Source: Streptomyces spectabilis (GTDB lineage: Bacteria > Actinomycetota > Actinomycetes > Streptomycetales > Streptomycetaceae). From it: 64,000 nt of DNA. The DNA lies in the NCBI RefSeq assembly GCF_008704795.1, contig NZ_CP023690.1, positions 868,001 through 932,000 of the forward strand. The letters run 5' to 3'. The notes below the pieces were generated by a model. It ran no database searches, had not been told where the DNA came from, and saw only the letters and a list, made by a program, of their open reading frames with translations. Below, in pieces: positions 43,901 through 54,600 of this stretch (positions are counted from its first letter, which is position 1; each line of letters begins with the position of its first letter). A program made the translations under genes and the position numbers.

Positions 43901-45642
43901 GCGCCGCCCGCCTTCATGACCGCCCACAGCGCGATCACCATCTCCATGGAGCGTTCCATGGAGATGCCGACGACCGTGTCCGCCGTGACGCCGCGGCGGC
44001 GCAGCTCGGCGGCCAGGGCGTCGGTGCGCGCGGCGAGTTCGGCGTACGTCAGGGACCGCTCGCCGTACACGAGGGCGGTCCGGTCGCCGTGGCGGGCGAC
44101 GGCGTCGGCGAGGAGGTCGGGCAGGCTCCGGTCGGCGGAGAACGGGCGGGCCGTGTCGTTCCACGCGTCGAACCGGCGGACCTCGTCGTCCGACAGGTGC
44201 GATGCCTCGGAGAGGCGCTGCTCCGGGGCGTCCACGAGGGCGCTCAGCAGGGTCTCGTAGTGGCCGATGAAGCGCTCGACGTCCGCCGTGTCGAAGCGCG
44301 CGGCGTCGTACTTGAGGTGCAGCGTGTAGGCGTCGGCGGCGTGCTCGACGACTTCGAGGTGGAGCTTGAACTCCCCCTCCTGGGATATCTCCTCCACGAA
44401 CCGCAGCGAGCGGGCCAGGTCCAGGCCGCGCACGTCGCCGTCCGTGAGGTGCATCATGCGCTGGTTCTGGAAGACGTACGACACCTGGAAGACCGGCGAT
44501 GTGTCGGGCTCCGTGCGCAGGTTCAGGTCCTGCACCATGCGCGGGAACGGGTACGCGGCGTGGTCGAGGCCGTCGGCCATGACGAGCGTCAGGTCGCGCA
44601 CGAAGTCCGTGAACGGCACGTCGCCGCGCACGCCGTGGCGCACGGGCAGCATGTTCACGAAGTAGCCGACCGCGTCGTCGTAGGTCGCGTCGGGCCTGCC
44701 CAGGGACGGCACGCCGACGACGAGGTCGCGCTCGCCGCTGTAGCGGTGCAGGAGCAGTTCGTACACGGCGAGGAAGAGCACGGCGGGCTTGGCGCCGCGG
44801 GCCGCGCACAGGTCGCGCACCCGCCCGGCGAGGGCCGGGGGCAGCGGCACGGAGACCGTCTCGCCGACCACGGCGGTGCCGGGCGCGGGGGCGCGCTCGA
44901 TGCCCAGGCGCAGGACCGGCAGGTCGCCCGCCAGGGTGTCCTGCCAGAAGGCGCGGTGGCGGGCGCCGTCGGGGCCCGCGAGGAAGTCCGCCTCCCAGCG
45001 CACGAACGCGTCGTAGGCGTCGTGCCGCGCGGCCGCGGGCTCGACGGTGCCGCCCCGGAGCAGGGTGTCGTAGGTGTGGAGCAGGTCGCGCAGCAGGACG
45101 GGGGTCGAGGCGCCGTCGAACACCAGGTGGTGCAGGACGAGCAGCACGAGGGTCTCCGGCGCGGCGGCCGTGCCCGCCGTGTAGACGACGGCCCGGACCG
45201 GTCCTTCCTGGTGCAGGTCGAAGGGCGCCTTGGCCTGTTCGCGGGCCAGGGCGAGCAGGACGTCGTCGGGCAGGCCGTGCGGCACGGTCTGGTGCCGGAA
45301 GGGCACGTCGCCGTCGGGGCGCCGTGCCAGGTACGGGGTGCCCTCGTCCTCGACGACCACGCTGTGCAGCAGCGCGTGCCGGGACGTCACCTGCCGGAAG
45401 GCCTCCTCGAACACCGCGACGTCGAACGGCGCCGACGTGCGGAAGCAGACGGGGACGTTGTACACGTCCGACGCGGGCCGCAGCTTGTGGAGCAGCCACA
45501 GCCCCTTCTGGCCCTCGGAGAGGGCACGCCGGTCCGTGACGCCCGCCCGCGCGGAGTCCTGGAGTCGTTCGTAGAACGCGAGCACGTCCTCAGCGGTGTA
45601 GAGGCCCGCCTTGAAGCCCGCCAGAATCTGATCCTCGTTCAC
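37990..45642 (-). CDS. Bimodular NRPS: C-A(Ser)-T-C-A(Thr)-FkbM methyltransferase-T
   Basis: 2,550 residues from GTG 45642, which overlaps the PKS stop (GTGA); the open frame further upstream to 47838 lies inside the PKS and is not used. A short docking-like N-terminus ([22 protein letters not shown]) precedes C1 about 45-480 (HHLVFDG); A1 490-985 with residues D-V-W-H-F-S-L-I-D, matching Ser; T1 Ser1060; C2 1125-1545 (HHVIDDA); A2 1560-2080, D-F-W-N-V-G-M-V-H, matching Thr; a methyltransferase at about 2080-2350 of FkbM type ([37 protein letters not shown]); the rest of A2; T2 Ser2473; and a C-terminal helical tail. It takes the polyketide from the large PKS and adds Ser then Thr, the latter probably methylated. 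Overlaps couple it to both neighbours. Confidence 0.93.
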   Translation of the reverse strand: MNEDQILAGFKAGLYTAEDVLAFYERLQDSARAGVTDRRALSEGQKGLWLLHKLRPASDVYNVPVCFRTSAPFDVAVFEEAFRQVTSRHALLHSVVVEDEGTPYLARRPDGDVPFRHQTVPHGLPDDVLLALAREQAKAPFDLHQEGPVRAVVYTAGTAAAPETLVLLVLHHLVFDGASTPVLLRDLLHTYDTLLRGGTVEPAAARHDAYDAFVRWEADFLAGPDGARHRAFWQDTLAGDLPVLRLGIERAPAPGTAVVGETVSVPLPPALAGRVRDLCAARGAKPAVLFLAVYELLLHRYSGERDLVVGVPSLGRPDATYDDAVGYFVNMLPVRHGVRGDVPFTDFVRDLTLVMADGLDHAAYPFPRMVQDLNLRTEPDTSPVFQVSYVFQNQRMMHLTDGDVRGLDLARSLRFVEEISQEGEFKLHLEVVEHAADAYTLHLKYDAARFDTADVERFIGHYETLLSALVDAPEQRLSEASHLSDDEVRRFDAWNDTARPFSADRSLPDLLADAVARHGDRTALVYGERSLTYAELAARTDALAAELRRRGVTADTVVGISMERSMEMVIALWAVMKAGGAYLPLEPDYPAERIQYMIEDSGAALVLTQSAADVSALTGARTVLRLDADGRPVPDGRPVPDSGPAAPAPARVAPGDLAYVIYTSGSTGRPKGVMVEHRAAVNRVEWMQNAYALTPDDVVLQKTPFSFDVSVWEFVWPLITGARLVVAAPGGHKDPAYLVSLIRAAEVTTAHFVPPMLRLMLDHDGWARCTSLRQVFCSGEALPPELPARHYAQHRARLHNLYGPTEAAIDVTHWACPPDTTERTVPIGRPIQNIQLYVLDDLGRRQAVGCAGELHIAGVGLARGYLNNPGLTRERFVPNPFAADPDARMYRTGDLVRWLADGTLEYLGRIDNQVKLRGFRIELDEIEDRLARHPAVRACAVLAREDSPGNPRLVGYVVLDEAHTGDFHDTLVRHLGQALPDHMVPGALVRLDALPLTANGKLDRKALPAPDADAYAVAGDRVAPRTPTERTLLAVCAGLLGFTEDRIGVHDNFFALGGHSLLIPKLTARLHDAGLDCELHSVFAAATLADLAAAIDAAHTTDDPDARDAEGAVPARAAFTVPPNGIPADCDRLTPDMLPLVSLTEDELAAVVAAVPGGARNVQDVYPLAALQEGMLFHHLKESGHDPYVLSGVFSFESRSHLDGFTHALRAAVARHDALRTAILTQGLSRPVQVVARRADLELEEFELPEGRDAEGEIRELLARPQAMRLDRAPLIRLRATRQPGTNTWYAALNLHHVIDDATSLGLLFREVVAHMTGRAGELAPPAPYRDFIAHVRHRARELDPAEYFLDRLGDVTEPTVMFGLQDVHGDGRRVLDLRRPLDARLGERIRACAKDLRISPATLFHAGWSLVVAACAGRDDVVFGTVMSGRLQGPRGIERMLGNFINTLPVRLDLAGTSVGDLVGATDRTLRDLVRHEQTPLAVAHGHSAVPPETPLFNAILNYRHLESDDRIDDTELERAGVKSLAGVIERSNYPIALSVDDLGHSFSLDAQIDQAQDAELVIGYLETAMERLVDALTTEGAERRPALELPVLSDAVRHRVLAEWNETPAAEPVERCLHSWFEGVAAVRPDAVAVEFEDCRLSYGELNARANRLARHLRTLGVGPDVLVALCLPRSEHLVVAVLAVLKAGGAYVPVDPASPADRLAHILADSAPRVLVTDGALPEGLAVPSIPVVDVRADADQWAARAADDLSVPDLTPSAMAYVIYTSGSTGVPKGVVVEHRNVVRLFTSTDDWFRFGERDVWALFHSFAFDFSVWEIWGALLHGGRLVVVPQAVTRSPEDFYRLLCEAGVTVLNQTPSAFRQLIAAQGEDPEPHALRAVVFGGEALEVASLKPWLRRPANKNTQLVNMYGITETTVHVTYHPLTEADLDRPVSPIGRRIPDLRTYVLDAHGRPAPIGAVGELYVGGAGVARGYLNRPELTAERFLDDPFREEPGARMYRSGDLARWLPDGSLEYLGRNDDQVKIRGFRIELGEIEARLAEHPAVQDARVLVRGYDDQDQRLVAYVVPSPEAAPAVRELLRLDRTEPEALARTYELPNGMTVFQQNRSETDFVYDEIFTHLEYLRNGITIEDGDTILDVGANIGLFTLFAGSRCPGARIHAFEPIPPVFDSLRRNVALHGLNAKVHDCGLAAEAKEETFTFYRHNTVISSSVTTAEQAHDLVRSYLRNQEELTDEGADGAAAGDDLVDAVVDARLDSEQFTCRLRTVSEIIEEESLDRIDLLKVDVENAEYEVLKGIHWRDWPRIRQLVVELHDVDGQLEKVVTLLKALGYDVVCEQDNRLLRNTTLYNVYARRAEGQDARPTAEPATAAPRWSGRAALLADVRDRLGAALPEYMIPAAHVLLEELPLTQNGKLDQRALPAPEDRQRPAGRRVAPRTEAERTVAGVWAELLRTDAEALDVDSDFFALGGNSLLVTRLVNRLAQATGAELTVQAVFEGPTLAAMAAELERRAPGAPQGGALDVAAILEGIDLIENMSEEELDALEGRIK
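39491..40830. repeat. Copy 2 of the ~1.34 kb near-identical direct repeat (Thr adenylation domain)
   Basis: Partner of 35151-36490 at a fixed 4,340-base offset. It encodes most of A2 of this NRPS, up to the point where the FkbM methyltransferase begins. Its central part uses rarer A/T-ending codons than the flanks in both copies alike, consistent with recent duplication or gene conversion. Confidence 0.8.
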
Positions 45643-48600
45643 GCGCCCGGTGCTTCCTTCATGAGTGACTTGAGTTCTTCGAGTCCGACGTGACCCTGGC
45701 GGAACTCCTCCAGGGCCTTGGCCCGTGCTTCGCGTACGTCCGGTGCTTCGGGTGGCTGTGGGGTCCTGGTCCCGCGCTTCGCGGCCAGCCGCTCCGCGAT
45801 GCGCTCCAGGGTGGCGAGTTCGACGATCTCCCGTGTGGTGAGCGTGAGGCCGAGGTCGGTCTCCACGCCGCGCCGCAGGCGCACCCACAGGACGGAGTCG
45901 GCGCCCAGGCCGTGCAGGTCCTTGTCCAGCGGGAGTTCGCCGGGGGCGAAGCCGAGGGCTTCGGTGAAGTGGTCCGCGAGGTAGCGGAGGATGTCGTCGC
46001 CGTGGCCGTGCCCGCCGCCGTCGGATTCGGTGACGGGTTCGGGCTGCCCGGCGTGCGGGGCCGTGTCCTGCGTCGGGGCCGCCGTGGGCGTGCCCGTGTG
46101 CCCGACCCAGTACCGCTTGCGCCGGAACGCCGTCGTCGGCAGCGGTACCAGCCGGCGCCCCTGCCCGGTGTGCAGGCCGCGCCAGGGGATCCGGCCGCCC
46201 CGCACCCACAGCTCGGCGAGCCGGTCGAGTTCGCCGTCGGCGACGAGCGCGCGGACGAACGCCTCGCCGTGGCCGCCCGCGAGCAGGTCGCCCAGCGTCG
46301 CGGCACCGGCCTCGGCGTCGCCCCGGTACAGCGGGGTGTGCGGGGACCGGTCGGCCAGGAAGTCCGCGAGCGCGCGCAGCAGGCCCGCGCGGGAGTCCGT
46401 GACGAACGCCAGGCGTTCGGCCAGGGCCTCCCTGCCCACCCGCAGCGTGTGGGCGACGTCCGCGAGCCAGGCGGCGTCGTCGGCGCCGGGCTCGTCCGTC
46501 CGCTCGACGAAGTCGTGCAGCAGGCGGGCCGCGGCGCGCAGCCGCTCGGGGTCGCCCGCGGACAGCAGGATCAGCTCCGGCCGCCGGGGCTGCGGCGGCG
46601 CCGCCTCCGTGCGCTCGGCCGCCGGTGCCCGCGGCGCCTCCTCGACGACGAGGCTGACGTGGCTGCCGCCCGCTCCGACGGAGTTGAGCAGCGCGCGCCG
46701 GGGCGTGCCGGGGCGCGGCTCCCAGGGCGTCAGCGACTCGCAGAGCCGCAGCGGGCCCTCGTCCAGGCGGAGTTCGGGGTTGGGCGTGCCGACCGCCGCG
46801 CGGGGCGCCAGCTCCCGGTGGCGGAGCTGGAGGACGACCTTGGTGAGCTGGGCGATGCCGGAGGCGGCCTCGGGGTGGCCCAGGTGGGACTTCACCGAGC
46901 CGAGCGCGATCGGCTCGGTGACGGCGCCGAACACCTCGCGCAGCGCGCCCGCCTCGACGGCGTCGCCGAGCGCGGACCCGTTGGCCGCGGCCTCCACGTA
47001 GCCGATCGACGCGGGGTCGCAGCCCGCCTTCTCCAGGGCCCTGCGGGCCACGTTCACCTGCGTCCTGCGGCTCGGGGCCATGAACTGGCCCGCGCGGCCG
47101 CCGTGCAGCGAGGCGCTGCCCTTGATGACCGCGAGGACGGTGTCGCCGTCCCTGCGGGCGGCGGCCAGCGGCTTGAGCAGGACGGCACCCACCGCCTCCG
47201 CGGGCAGATAGCCGTCCCCGTCCTGGAAGCTGCGGCTGCCGGGGTGGCTGCCGAGCAGGCCCGCCCGGGAGAGCGCCCGGTACTTGTCGGGGTGGACGGT
47301 CAGGTTCACGCCTCCGGCGATCGCCAGCTCGCTGTCGCCGCTCAGCAGATCGGCGCAGGCCAGGTGGATGGCGGCCGCCGAGGACGCGCACATGCCGTCC
47401 ACGGCGAGGCTCGGCCCCTCCAGGCCGAAGAAGTGCGAGACGCGGTTGGCGATGAGGTTGTACGACGCCGCGGACGTCAGGGCGGAGCGCACCACGTCGG
47501 CGGTGTCGGCCCGGTACATCTGGTACATCGCGCCGACGTACACGCCGACCCGGCGACGGTACGTGCGCTCGACGGCCTCCTGGGTGACGCCGCTCTGCTC
47601 CAGGAGCTGCCACACCGTCTCCAGGAACAGCCGCTGCTGCGGGTCCATGGTCTCGGCCTCGCGGGGCGAGATGCCGAAGTGCAGCGGGTCGAACTGGTCG
47701 ACGCCGTCGAGGAAGCCGCCCCACTTGCCGTAGCTCTTGCCGGGCGCGTCGCGGTCCGGGTCGAACACCGCGTCGTGGTCCCAGCGGTCGGCGGGGACCT
47801 CGGTGACGCAGTCGGCGCCGGAGCGCAGCAGGCCCCACAGGGCTTCGGGGTCGGCGGCGCCCGGGTAGCGTCCGGCGAGGCCGATGATGGCGACGCCCTC
47901 GTCGCGCGGGTCGCGGGCGAGCGGCGCGGCCGCGGCGGGGCTGGCCTGTTCGCGCTCGGCCCGCGCGGGCTCGGCGGCGGGCGGGGCCGGTGCGGGAGTG
48001 GGCTCGGGCACCGCGGTGGCCGTCTCGCCGAACAGCGCGCGCAGCGCGTCACCGTGCTGCGCGACGAAGTACTCGGCCAGCTCCCGGACCGTCTGCACCT
48101 CGAAGAACAGGGTCTTGGGCAGGGTGCCGAAGTCCGTCTCCAGCTGGGCGATCAGGTTCATGGCCACGACGGAGTCCATGCCGTAGCGCTCGAGCGGCAC
48201 CTCCGCGTCGAGCCGGTCGGCGCCGAGCTTGAGGCCCGCCGCCAGGTGCGCGCGCAGATGGCGCCGGGTGCGGTCGAGCAGGGCCCGGTCGTCGCCGACC
48301 GCACCGCGCTTCGGCCCGGAGGCCGCGGCCTCGGGCTCGGCCGCGGGGTGCGGCTCGGCCTGCGGCGCCCGGCCGGGGCGCGCGGTCAGGCGCGGCAGGA
48401 CCGCGTCGCGCCGCCCGGCGACGACGAGGAGCTGGCCGTCGGCGAGTCCGGTGCGGCGGGCGGCGACGCCGGTGCGCAGGGCGCGCAGACCGCTCTCGGT
48501 GTCCAGCGGGACGAGGTCCATGCGCCGCAGCCGGTCCTCGGTGGCGGTGTCCACGCCCATGCCGCCGTCGGCCCACAGGGGCCAGTTCAGGGAGAGCGTC

Positions 48601-51600
48601 AGGCCGTGGCGCGCCCCGGCGGCCGCGAGGCGGCCCCGGTGGGCGGCGTAGGCGTCCATGAACGCGTTGCCCGCCGCGTAGTCGGCCTGGCCCGCGTTGC
48701 CCAGGGCGCCGGTCGTCGACGAGTAGCACAGGAACAGTTCGAGGGGCTGGTCCCGGGTCGCCTCGTCGAGGTGGACGAGGCCCGCGACCTTGGGCGCGAG
48801 GACGCGCGTGAATTCCTCGGGCTCCTTGTTCACGACGAGGTTGTCGCGCAGCACGCCCGCGGCGTGCACGACGCCGGTCAGCGGTCCGTGGGTCCGCGCG
48901 ATGTGCGCCACCAGGCGTTCGACGTCGGCGCGGTCGGTGACGTCGGTGCGCTGGTGGTCGACGGTCAGGCCCGCGGCCCGCAGCTCGTCGAGGGCTCGCC
49001 GCTGGGCCTCGTCGAGCGCCGAGCGTCCGGTCAGGACGACGGTGGCGCCCGCGGCGGCCGACGCGATGTCCCGGGCCGTGAGGAGGCCGAGGGCGCCGGT
49101 GCCCCCGGTGATGAGGTACACGCCGCCCGCGCGCCACGGGGTGGTGCCCGCGTCCGGTGCCGGAGCGAGTTCCGTGAGCCGCCTGACCTCGCGGCGGCCC
49201 GCGCGGTAGCGGACTTCGGGGTCCGTCTCCGGAGCCGTCTCCGCGCGCAGCCGCTCGGCGATCACGGCGGGCGCGGCGCCGTCGAGGCAGTCGACGAGCT
49301 GGGTGCGCAGCTTGGGGTTCTCCAGGGCCACGGTCCGCAGCAGGCCGCTCAGGCCGCCGAACACGGCCCGGTCCGTCGCGCCCTGGCCGCGGTCGCCGAC
49401 GAGTACGACCTGGAGCAGCGCGCCGCCGCGCACTCCGTCCGTCAGGAGGGCGCGCGCCCGTGCGAACACGTGCCGTGCCGCCGTCAGGTACGCGGTGTGC
49501 ACGGGGGCGTCGTCCGCGAGCGCCACGGTCTCGAGGTGTGCCCCGGACGCCAGGGCCGTGGTCAGCGCGGCCTCCTCGCCCGGCGCGAACCGGCCGACGA
49601 GGACCACGTGGCGTTCGGCCTGCGGGGCGGCCGTCGCGTCGCCGGCCTCCTCGGCCTCCCACACGGGGTGCGTGAGGAGCACGTGGTCGGACGGGGCGGA
49701 CGCGCCGCCCGTCGCGGTCTCCAGGTCGAGCCAGTGGCGCTCGCGGGCGAAGGGGTAGCCGGGCAGGCTCAGACGGCGCGGGCGTGCCGTGCCGTCCGCC
49801 GCGTACAGCCGGTCCCAGTCGACGGCTTCGCCGCGGGCCCAGCGGGCCGCGCACTCCTGGGGCCCTGTGGCCTCGCCGTCCGCTGCCGCCGGGGCCTGGT
49901 CGGCCCGGACGCGGCCGCGTACCCAGTCGCCCGGCGCCGCGGGGTCGGCAAGGAAGGCGCCGAGGGTGCGCCGGAGGGACTCCAGGGATTCCGCGGTGAA
50001 CGCGAGGCGCTCCTCAAGGGCGACGCGGCCGGTCTGCAGCGTCCAGGCGAGCGCGGCGAGGTCGTCCTCGGCGAGGCCGTCCGCGCGGGCGAGCAACCGC
50101 CGTGCCGCTTCGATGAGTTGGCCTTCGGTGGCGGCCGAGAGGGGCACGACGACAGGGCGCGTACGGGAAGGGGCGGGCGCGCCCTCGGGCTCGTACGCGG
50201 CCAGGACCACGTGGGCGTTGGCGCCGCCCGCGCCGAAACTGGAGACGCCCGCGACGCGCGGCCCGTGCCAGGGCGCGAGGTCGCGCTGCACGGCGAACGG
50301 CGTCCCGTCGAAGTCCAGATGGGGGTTGAGCGTGCTCGCGTGCAGGCTGGGCACCAGCTCGCCGTGGCGCATCTGGAGCAGCACCTTGGTGACGCCCGCG
50401 ATGCCCGCGGCGCTCTCGCAGTGGCCGATGTTGGACTTCACCGAGCCGATCGCGCAGGTCGGCGCGGCCGCCCCGGTCGTACGTCCGAACGCCTTGACCA
50501 GGCCGGTCAGTTCGATGGGGTCGCCGAGCGAGGTGCCGGTGCCGTGCGCCTCCAGATAGCTCAGCTCGTGCGGGGCGACACCGGCCCGGGCGAGGGCGCG
50601 GGTGATGACGTCGCCCTGGGCCGCCGGGTTGGGCACCGAGAAGCCGTGGGTCCTGCCGCCGTGGTTGAGGGCCGTGCCCTTGATGACGGCGTGGATCTGG
50701 TCGCCGTCGGCGATGGCCCGCTCCAGGGGCTTGAGCAGGACGGCGCCGACGCCCTCGCCGGGCACGTAGCCGTCGCCGCCCTCGCCGAAGCTGCGGCAGC
50801 GGCCGTCGCTGGAGGTGAACTTGCCCTGGCTCAGCATCACGTACTTGTTCGGGTGGACGCTGACGTTGACGCCGCCCGCCACGGCCGCCGCGCACTGGCC
50901 GCTCCTGATCGCCTCGCAGGCGAGGTGGATCGCGGTCAGCGAGGAGGAGCACATGGTGTCCACGGCCATGCTCGGGCCGTGGAAGTCGTAGAAGTACGAG
51001 ATCCGGTTGGCGATGGACGAGGGGCTGCCGGAGAGCGCCACGCGGTGGCCGCGCGCCTGCGCCTGGGCGCCGTAGAGCTGGTACTCCTCGTACATCACGC
51101 CGACGAACACGCCGACCTTGCCGGCGGCGACGAGTCCCGCGTCGGCGGGCCCTGTGGACTGCCGGGACAGGGTCTCGCCGGTGTATCCGGCGTCCTCCAG
51201 GGTGTGGTGGACGCACTCCAGGAACAGCCGCTCCTGGGGGTCGAGGAACTCCGCCTCGCGCGGCGAGACGCGGAAGAACAGCGGGTCGAAGCGGTCGACT
51301 CCGTCGACGAAGCCGCCCCACCGGGACGTGCCCTCGTGGTCGCGGGGGTCCCAGCGGTCCGCCGGGACCTCGGTGACGCAGTCGCGGCCGGAACGGAGGT
51401 TGTGCCAGAACTCGTCGAGGTTCTCCGCCAGCGGGTAGCGGCCGCTCACACCGACGATCGCGATGTCGGTGACGCGGCCTGCGTCCGGCAGCGGGACGGC
51501 GGTCTCGGCCTGAGCCGGGGCCGGGGCCGGTGCCTGTGACGCGGGCTCCGGGGCCGCCGTGCCGAGGGCGGCGCGCAGCCGCTGCGGGTACTCGTCGGCG

Positions 51601-54600
51601 AAGTGCTCGCTCAGCGCCCGGACCGTGCGGACCTCGAAGAACAGCGTCTTCGACAGGCCGCCGAAGGTGTCCTCCAGATGCTGCGTCAGCTCCATCGCCA
51701 TCATGGAGTCCATGCCGTAGAACTCCAACGGCGTGTCCACGTCGAGGCGTTCGGGGGCGACTTCGAGCGCCGTGGCGAGCTGGTCGCGCAGGTACGGCAG
51801 CGCGCGCTCGGCGAGGGGCGTACCGGAAGCCTCTTCGACCGGGGGCTCGGTCGGCGCGGCGGCCTGCGGGGCCGCTTCGGCGGGCAGCACCCGCGCGAGC
51901 AGACCGGTCAGCTCCGCGCACACCCGCCCCTCGGTGTCGACCAGGGTGATGTCCAGCTTCGCGGACGTGTCGCCGGGGCGGCTGCCGTCCTGGTAGCGGA
52001 TCCAGGCGTACGCCGTGGCCGGGGTGGCGGCCAGGACGTCCACGCCCTGGAGGGCGAAGGGCAGCGCGGGCCGTGCGGGGGCGGCGCCCTCTCCCCCGCC
52101 GAGCCCGAGGCCGATCGTGGCCTGGAGGGCGCCGTCGAGGATGCTGGGGTGCAGTCCGTAGGCGTCGGCGGGCTCCGCCGCCCGGGGCAGGCGCAGTTCG
52201 GCGAGCGCCTGGGGGCGCCCGGCGGTGTCGGTGCCGACGGCGAGCGCCGTCAGGGAGCGCTGCGCCGGGCCGTACTCCATGCCCACGCGGTCGTACAGGC
52301 CGTAGACGTCGGCGGCGGTGAAGGCCGTCGCTGCGCAGGCGGCGCGCAGGTCCGCGAGCGGGAGCGCCGGACGCTCGGCGGGCGCGTCGGCCAGGTGCGC
52401 GCGGCCCTGGCTGGAAAGGGCGCGCTCGCCGTCGGGGCCGACGGTGTGGAGCGTGTACGCGTAGCCGTCCGTGCCCGTCGGCTTCAGGTCGAGGCGCACG
52501 TCCAGGCCGTCGTCCGTGGCGCAGGTGGCGGGCCGCAGCCACACCACGTCGCTCAGCCGGACGCGACCCGGTGCCGCCGCGGTACGGGCGACGGCGGCGC
52601 GGGCCATCTCCAGGTGCGCGGCGCCCGGCAGGACGCGCAGACCGCGCACCTGATGGTCCTTCAAGAAGGGTTCGGCGCCGTCGAAGACGGTGCGGTACGC
52701 CGTCGGCGTGCCGCCCGGGGCCCGGTGCAGCATCGGGTGCGCGTCGGGCGTGCTGTCCGGCCGCGCGGCCGAGGGCTCGGTGGCGTGCGCGGTGCCGCGC
52801 CCCGCCCAGTAGCGCTCCTCGGCGAACGGGTACGTCGGCAGGCCGATCCGGGCGGGCCGGGCCCCCGGCTCGTACAGGCTCCGCCAGTCGAGGGCGTGAC
52901 CGGCCACCCACTGGGCGAGGGCCTCGTCGCGCCCACCCGTCGTGAGGGGGCGCCGCGCGGGGTCCTGGGCGGCGCCCGTCCGGCGGGAGACCGTGCCGCG
53001 GTGCCAGCCTTCGTGGGCCGCCGGATCCGCCACGAACGACGTCAGCCGGTGCTCGAGGTCCGCGAGCGAGGTGACCCGGGTCGCGAGCCGCTCCTCCATC
53101 GCGTCGCGGCCCACCTGGAGCGTGAACGCGAGGTCGGTCAGGCGTCCGGCGGCGACGTGGCCGGCCCTCAGGTGGTCGCGCAGCGCGCGGGCCCGGGCGA
53201 CGAGCTGCTCCTCGGTGCGCGCGGACAGGGGGATCAGCGCCCCGGCCGGTGCGGGTGCCCCGGCGGTGCCCGTGTGCGCGTCGGCGTGCGATCCCATGGC
53301 CGCGTGTCCCCCGTGGTCCTCGGCATACTCGTCGTGCTTATCGGGCTTGTCGCGCTTGTCGCGCTTGTCGCGTTCGTCGTCGCGCTCCTCGACGTACTCC
53401 TCGATGACGACGTGCGCGTTGACGCCGCCGAAGCCGAAGGAGCTGACGCCCGCCCGGCGCGGGAGCGCCCGGCCCTCGGCGTCGCGCGGCCGCTGCCACG
53501 GCTGCCGCTCGCGGACGACCTCGAACGGGCTGTCCGCGAAGTCCAGGTACGGGTTGAGGTCCGCGCAGTGCAGGCTCTCGACCAGGGTGGCGTGGCGCAT
53601 CTGGAGGAGCACCTTGATGACTCCTGCGACGCCCGCGGCCAGTTCCAGGTGGCCGATGTTGCTCTTCACCGAGCCGAGGCCGCAGCGGGCCGGGGCGTCG
53701 AGGTGGCCCGGCGCGCCCGCCGTCTCCGCGTACAGCTCGCCGAAGGCGCTCTTGAGGCCGTTCAGCTCGACGGGGTCGCCGAGTTCGGTGCCGGTGCCGT
53801 GCGCCTCGACGTAGGTGACGGTGCGCGGGTCGACGCCCGCGTCGCGGTAGGCGCTCTTGAGGAGGTCCGCCTGGGCACGCGGGTTGGGCGCGGTGAGCGA
53901 GTGGGCGCGGCCCCCGTGGTTGACGGCGCTGCCGCGGATGACGCCGAGGATCCGGTCGCCGTCGCGCCGGGCGCGGTGCAGCGGCTTCAGGACCAGGACG
54001 CCGACGCCCTCGCCGCGCACGTACCCGTTGGCCCGTGCGGAGAACGTCTTGCAGCGGCCGTCCTCGCACAGCATGCCCGCACGGCTGTAGCCGATGTGCA
54101 GGTCGGGGCTGACGATGGTGTTGACACCGCCGACGAGCGCGAGGCCGCTGCGGCCTGAGCGCAGCAGCTCGACGCCGCGGTGCAGGGCGACGAGGGAGCT
54201 CGAACAGGCCGTCTCCACCGGCTCGCTGGGACCGTGCAGGTCGAGCAGGTAGCTGACGCGGTTGGGGCCGACGGAGCCGGAGACGCCGGTCGCGGCGTAG
54301 CCGTCCTCACCGGCCCGCTCCCCCATGACGAGGCTGCCGTAGCCGCTCGGCGCGGTGCCGATCAGGACGGCGGTGTCGCTCCCGGCCAGGCCGGAGGGCG
54401 CGTACCCGGAGTCTTCGAGCGCCTGCCAGGCATGGGTGAGCAGCAGCCGCTGCTGCGGGTCCATGGTGCGTGCCTCGCGGGGCGAGATGCCGAAGAACAG
54501 CGGGTCGAACCGGTCGACGCCGTCGAGGAACCCGCCCCAGCGCACGGGCTTCTTGCCGCGCGGGACGTCCGGGTCCTCCTCCAGGGCACGCCAGTCCCAG

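Noticed and set aside
45643..47838. Upstream extension of the Ser/Thr NRPS frame
   Set aside because: The frame is open but lies wholly inside the PKS coding sequence and encodes no NRPS features; GTG 45642 overlaps the PKS stop and leads directly into the docking helix and C domain.
38437..51539. Two further long plus-strand frames of about 2,400 and 1,950 codons
   Set aside because: Same antisense effect over the NRPS and PKS; no recognisable motif and no operon logic.
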